Assembly: GCA_900316385.1 (NCBI GenBank)
Contig: ONCP01000002.1
Location: 1 to 64,000 of the forward strand
From: an uncultured Eubacteriales bacterium
Lineage (GTDB): Bacteria > Bacillota > Clostridia > Oscillospirales > Acutalibacteraceae
Length of the DNA stretch: 64,000 nt
Reading direction: 5' to 3'
Shown: positions 60,939 through 64,000 of the stretch, in pieces
Layout: each line of letters opens with the position of its first letter
How positions within the stretch are numbered: position 1 is the stretch's first letter
The notes under the pieces: generated by a model
What the model saw: only the letters and a program-made list of their open reading frames with translations
What the model was told of the DNA's origin: nothing
Database searches by the model: none
Translations under genes and position numbers: made by a program

Positions 60939-62460
60939 ACCGCTCGGCAGGTGGCGCCTGCTTCCGCTGAGGTACAAGCTGGCGATTTATTTTATCGCGT
61001 TTTCGGCGATAATGCTTATCTTCCTGTGGATCTTTCAGACAGTTTTTCTTGAAACCTGTTATACCTTTATAAAGCAATATCAGGTCAAAAAATGCGCCTC
61101 GGAGATCATCGGGAGTATCGAAAGCGGAAAGAACACCTCGGAAACGATCAAAACGATCTCCCGACAGAACGAAATGAGCGTTTTTGTCTATGACTCGACC
61201 GACGAGCTGCTCGTCAAGCGTTACTCGACGGAATTCAACAACCCCTCGGGTCTCAGGGAAATCAATATGCGCAGCGTGTACAGCTACTATAAGCTTGCCA
61301 AGGAAAACAACGGCAAATACACCTCCACCTCGGCAAACAATGAGGAGGAAATGCGCATTGACATTAAGAGCAGATATAAAAGAAACACGGCGACGGACGA
61401 CGAGCAAGCGTTCTCCGAGGCATCAAACCGCAGGAACAGAGTCGAGAATATGGTCTTTGCCGAGATAATGAGCCTCGGCGACGACACGGAGTGCTTTGTT
61501 CTGATCACCGCGATGATAACGCCCGTCAGCTCTGTCATCAGTACGCTCCATATGCAGCTTGCGATAGTGAGTATGGTGTTCATTGTATTCTCGCTTGTGC
61601 TGTCGTTCATCGTATCAAGGCGTATTTCGCGTCCGCTCGGCGAGATTACCGATAATGTAAAGCTTCTGGCGCGTCAGAATTATGATGTGGAGTTCAACTC
61701 AAGCGGATATCTTGAGGCAAAGGAGCTCAGCGATACGCTGAATGTGACCAGACAAGAGCTGAAGAAGGCGGACAACCTCCGTCAGGAGCTTATCGCGAAT
61801 ATTTCGCACGACCTTAGAACGCCCTTGACGATGATCACGGGCTACGCCGAGGTTATGCGAGATCTGCCCGGAGAAAATACCCCCGAGAACGTTCAGGTTA
61901 TTATCGACGAGGCGAACCGACTTACAAGTCTCGTTAACGATATGCTTGATCTGTCAAAGCTCCGTTCGGGCTCGATAGAGATAGAAAGCGAGGAATTCTC
62001 CCTTACCGACGCTATCGGCGATATTTTCCAGCGTTATGCCAAGCTCAGGGAGCAGGAGGGCTACGATATCGAGTTCGTGCCCGACAAGAACGCCTATGTC
62101 TACGCTGATCAGATCAAGATCGGTCAGGTCGTGTATAATTTCATCAACAACGCAATAAACCACTGCGGCGACGATAAGAAGGTTATTGTGACCCAAAAGG
62201 CGACCGACAAGCGCGTAAGAGTAGAGGTCACCGATCACGGCGCGGGGATAGACCCCGAAAAGCTCAGCTATATCTGGGACAGATACTACAAGGTCGACAA
62301 AACCCACAAGCGCGGAGTTATCGGCACGGGACTGGGGCTGTCCATTGTAAAAAATATTCTCGACCTTCACGGCGCTCGCTACGGAGTAAAGAGCAAGCTC
62401 GGCAGCGGCTCCACCTTCTGGTTTGAGCTTGAGGTCACGAGAGTTGAAAAAATAAAGTAA
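60925..62460 (+). CDS. Sensor histidine kinase
   Basis: A 511-residue membrane kinase paired with the regulator upstream. TM1 (~17-40) and TM2 (~205-232) enclose a ~165-residue extracytoplasmic sensor domain; a HAMP linker (RRISRPLGEITDNVKLLARQNYDV), the dimer/phospho-acceptor domain with H295 in ANISHDLRTPLTMITGYAEVM, and the ATPase domain with NFINNAINHCG, DHGAGIDPEKL and GTGLGLSIVKNIL follow. The start is TTG 60925 with GAGGGGTGGG upstream. The sensor resembles no domain I can name. A terminator follows. Confidence 0.95.
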   Translation: MKQTKPLGRWRLLPLRYKLAIYFIAFSAIMLIFLWIFQTVFLETCYTFIKQYQVKKCASEIIGSIESGKNTSETIKTISRQNEMSVFVYDSTDELLVKRYSTEFNNPSGLREINMRSVYSYYKLAKENNGKYTSTSANNEEEMRIDIKSRYKRNTATDDEQAFSEASNRRNRVENMVFAEIMSLGDDTECFVLITAMITPVSSVISTLHMQLAIVSMVFIVFSLVLSFIVSRRISRPLGEITDNVKLLARQNYDVEFNSSGYLEAKELSDTLNVTRQELKKADNLRQELIANISHDLRTPLTMITGYAEVMRDLPGENTPENVQVIIDEANRLTSLVNDMLDLSKLRSGSIEIESEEFSLTDAIGDIFQRYAKLREQEGYDIEFVPDKNAYVYADQIKIGQVVYNFINNAINHCGDDKKVIVTQKATDKRVRVEVTDHGAGIDPEKLSYIWDRYYKVDKTHKRGVIGTGLGLSIVKNILDLHGARYGVKSKLGSGSTFWFELEVTRVEKIK

Positions 62461-62473
62461 AAAACCAAGTAAA

Positions 62474-62505
62474 AAAACTTCCTTCGGATTTCCGAAGGAA
62501 GTTTT
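62474..62505. terminator. Bidirectional rho-independent terminator
   Basis: AAAACTTCCTTCGG (62474-62487), ATTT loop, CCGAAGGAAGTTTT (62492-62505), with A and T runs serving both strands between convergent genes. Confidence 0.92.
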
Positions 62506-62522
62506 AATATAGCTTATAACTC

Positions 62523-63521
62523 TCAGAAATTAAGACCCTTTACAAGGGATTCAAGTCCGCGCATAACTACGATCGGCGACGATATAACGAGAGCGATAAT
62601 CATCGAGCCGAGGAAAGCGCAGGTCATCATCAAAAAGAAGCTCCAGAAAGGTCTTTTCCCGCCGAGAGCCCTGCTGATGCCGAGGTAAAGCAGGATCCCG
62701 AACGCCATAGTTCCGAAGGTCGTGATCAGCGAATACTCGCTCATAAAGTAGCCGATCGTGATGATGTTGATCAGGTTGACTACCGCGACGGAAATGTAAG
62801 AGCTTGTGACCAGATTCGCGACGGGCTTGAACTTGGCGGGCTGCTTGAGCGATTTGAAAAATATCATTACAGCAAAGCTGAACGCGAACTGAGTCGCGAT
62901 CGAAACCGCGAACGAAACAAGAAATATCTCAAAGTAGCTGAGCGTCATTCCCGTGAACAAATTGCCCACGCCCACAGACAAGCCCCGTGAGGAATCGTAG
63001 CTGAGGGTGGAGCTTACAGCCGAGATGAGCGCGCACAACGGCAGGATTATCGCCCATACGGGCAAAGATTCGTTAAACTGTGCCGTTACGGCGTCGACGG
63101 TGTGACGCGAGAAAAAGTGCTTTATTATGTTGCCGAACTGACGGAAGGTGAAGTAAAACTTCGACGGCTGAGCGTTAGGCTCGGAAAAAACAGGCTGAGT
63201 CGGCTGAGCCTCGGGTATGCTGTACGCGGGCTCGGAGTCGGGCTCGTAAATAACCTCTGCCTCGTCTATCTGACGCGTTCCCGATCTCAGCTCCTCCTTG
63301 ATGTCCTCAAGGATCTCGTCAACGGTTTCTTCTTCCAGCTCTTTTTTTTCTTCCGTCGTTTCCTCAACCGCTTCGTCGGCGGGTTCCGCTGTTTCTGTCG
63401 GAGCGGTCTCGGGTTCGGTATTTTCTGTTACTTCGGGAGCCGTTTCCTCTGCTTCGGCGCAGCTGGGGCAAACGCCGTTTTCGTCGAGCTCGGCTCCGCA
63501 TTTAGCGCAATATCTATCCAT
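62523..63521 (-). CDS. Zinc-ribbon membrane protein, Yip1-like layout, unknown function
   Basis: A 332-residue protein. An N-terminal zinc ribbon (CAKCGAELDENGVCPSC, residues ~5-21) is followed by a long acidic, Glu/Thr/Pro-rich linker (~22-115) and five hydrophobic helices (~150-325). The ribbon plus five-helix Yip1-like arrangement occurs in many Firmicutes, with no known role. ATG 63521 is supported by GGAGGT 6-8 bases upstream. Its own promoter is at 63542-63570. The linker sequence is low-complexity. Confidence 0.82.
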   Translation of the reverse strand: MDRYCAKCGAELDENGVCPSCAEAEETAPEVTENTEPETAPTETAEPADEAVEETTEEKKELEEETVDEILEDIKEELRSGTRQIDEAEVIYEPDSEPAYSIPEAQPTQPVFSEPNAQPSKFYFTFRQFGNIIKHFFSRHTVDAVTAQFNESLPVWAIILPLCALISAVSSTLSYDSSRGLSVGVGNLFTGMTLSYFEIFLVSFAVSIATQFAFSFAVMIFFKSLKQPAKFKPVANLVTSSYISVAVVNLINIITIGYFMSEYSLITTFGTMAFGILLYLGISRALGGKRPFWSFFLMMTCAFLGSMIIALVISSPIVVMRGLESLVKGLNF

Positions 63522-63541
63522 ACATAAACCTCCGTAAGCAC

Positions 63542-63570
63542 ATTGTATCATCACAACAGATCAAATACAA
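63542..63570 (-). promoter_or_regulatory. Promoter of the zinc-ribbon membrane protein gene
   Basis: On the minus strand, TTGTAT (63565-63570), 17-base spacer, TACAAT (63542-63547). Confidence 0.6.
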
Positions 63571-63613
63571 CGGACTTAACGAACTTTTCAGCTAATTTTC
63601 ATATATTGTTCAC

Positions 63614-64000
63614 TCAGTAATTCCTTACAAGCGAAATGACCTTTCCGAGAAGCGCTACCTCGTCGACGATGATCGGGTCAAAATCGTCGTTCTCGGGCTG
63701 AAGGCGGAAGTGGCCGTCCTCCTTGTAGAAGCGTTTGACGGTTGCGCTGTCGTCAACAAGCGCGACAACGATCTCGCCGTTTTCGGCGACGGGAGTGCGG
63801 TTAACGATAAGAATGTCGCCGGGAAGTATCCCCGCGTTGATCATACTTTCACCCTGAACTTTGAGGGCAAAGAGCGACCTGCCTCTGCCGAGAGTCTTGT
63901 CAACTGTGACATAACCCTCGATATCCTCGATCGCGACGATCGGATTGCCCGCGGCTACCTTGCCCAGAACGGGAACGCTTTTGGCGTTTGTCTCGCCGAC
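63614..64000 (-). CDS. lexA: LexA repressor, C-terminal part (5' end beyond the window)
   Basis: The C-terminal ~128 residues of LexA, the SOS repressor; the DNA-binding domain lies outside the window. The Ala-Gly self-cleavage site is seen in VPVLGKVAAGNPI, the catalytic Ser in LKVQGESMINAG and the catalytic Lys in DDSATVKRFYKEDG, followed by FRLQPENDDFDPI and LLGKVISLVR. All residues for RecA-stimulated self-cleavage are intact. A start at the internal ATG 63844 would remove the catalytic Ser region and is not real; the frame continues to the right edge. Confidence 0.95.
   Translation of the reverse strand, partial: VGETNAKSVPVLGKVAAGNPIVAIEDIEGYVTVDKTLGRGRSLFALKVQGESMINAGILPGDILIVNRTPVAENGEIVVALVDDSATVKRFYKEDGHFRLQPENDDFDPIIVDEVALLGKVISLVRNY

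Noticed and set aside
63614-63844. Short 76-codon gene starting at the ATG at 63844
   Set aside because: The frame continues to the right edge and includes the LexA cleavage site and catalytic Ser, so it is an internal Met of lexA.

Overview
The window is a stretch of chromosome from a low-to-mid GC Gram-positive anaerobe, most likely a Ruminococcus-like member of the Oscillospiraceae/Clostridia (inference). Evidence: Clostridia-type gene order around infB, a stand-alone reactivation protein for B12-dependent methionine synthase, two-subunit iron-sulfur fumarase, meso-diaminopimelate dehydrogenase, alpha-glucan phosphorylase with amylomaltase, a Firmicute-type capsule locus with a tyrosine kinase, a sortase, and strong TTGACA/TATAAT promoters. 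I found no transposase, phage gene, CRISPR array or tRNA.

Layout. 1-92 is the 3' end of a 23S rRNA with no 5S gene behind it. 0.3-11.5 kb holds a small membrane protein, a GntR-regulated ABC-2 transporter, an asymmetric heterodimeric ABC exporter, a DegT aminotransferase, a SleB-like cell-wall hydrolase and a CsbB/GtrB-like glycosyltransferase. 11.6-15.5 kb is a three-gene methionine operon (metF, reactivation protein, metH). 15.7-21.3 kb, all on the minus strand, has an L-asparaginase coupled to an exported fibronectin-III protein, a paralogue of that protein, and a three-gene sortase unit. 21.5-31.4 kb is a capsule/exopolysaccharide operon: chain-length protein, tyrosine kinase, priming transferase, PssD/PssE-like pair, GT4, polymerase, CDP-glycerol-type transferase, flippase and sulfotransferase. 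31.5-33.2 kb has ddh and a membrane protein.

33.2-40.1 kb is the classic rimP-nusA-rnpM-ylxQ-infB-rbfA-nrnA-truB operon. 40.1-43.9 kb has divergent yfhO and gtrA. 43.9-47.2 kb (minus) has ilvB, mtnN and rsmE. 47.3-51.9 kb has pncC and the malQ-glgP alpha-glucan operon. 51.9-54.4 kb has a Crp/Fnr regulator and leuCD. 54.5-58.6 kb has a MIF-like tautomerase, a YjbQ protein, a highly structured intergenic RNA candidate, then ddl-murF-HAD. 58.7-62.5 kb has two-subunit fumarase and an OmpR/histidine-kinase pair. The window ends with a zinc-ribbon membrane protein and partial lexA.

Much of the content concerns the cell surface. CsbB-like, GtcA-like and YfhO proteins could form one lipid-linked glycosylation route, and the capsule operon suggests a polymer carrying glycerol-phosphate and sulfate. 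The features I consider most worth a second look are the 190-base structured region with a potential H-type pseudoknot ending just before the ddl start, a CDP-glycerol-type transferase gene that appears to start at a non-standard AUC codon, the sortase operon with a degenerate sorting signal, and a 42-residue membrane protein antisense to the end of the capsule operon.
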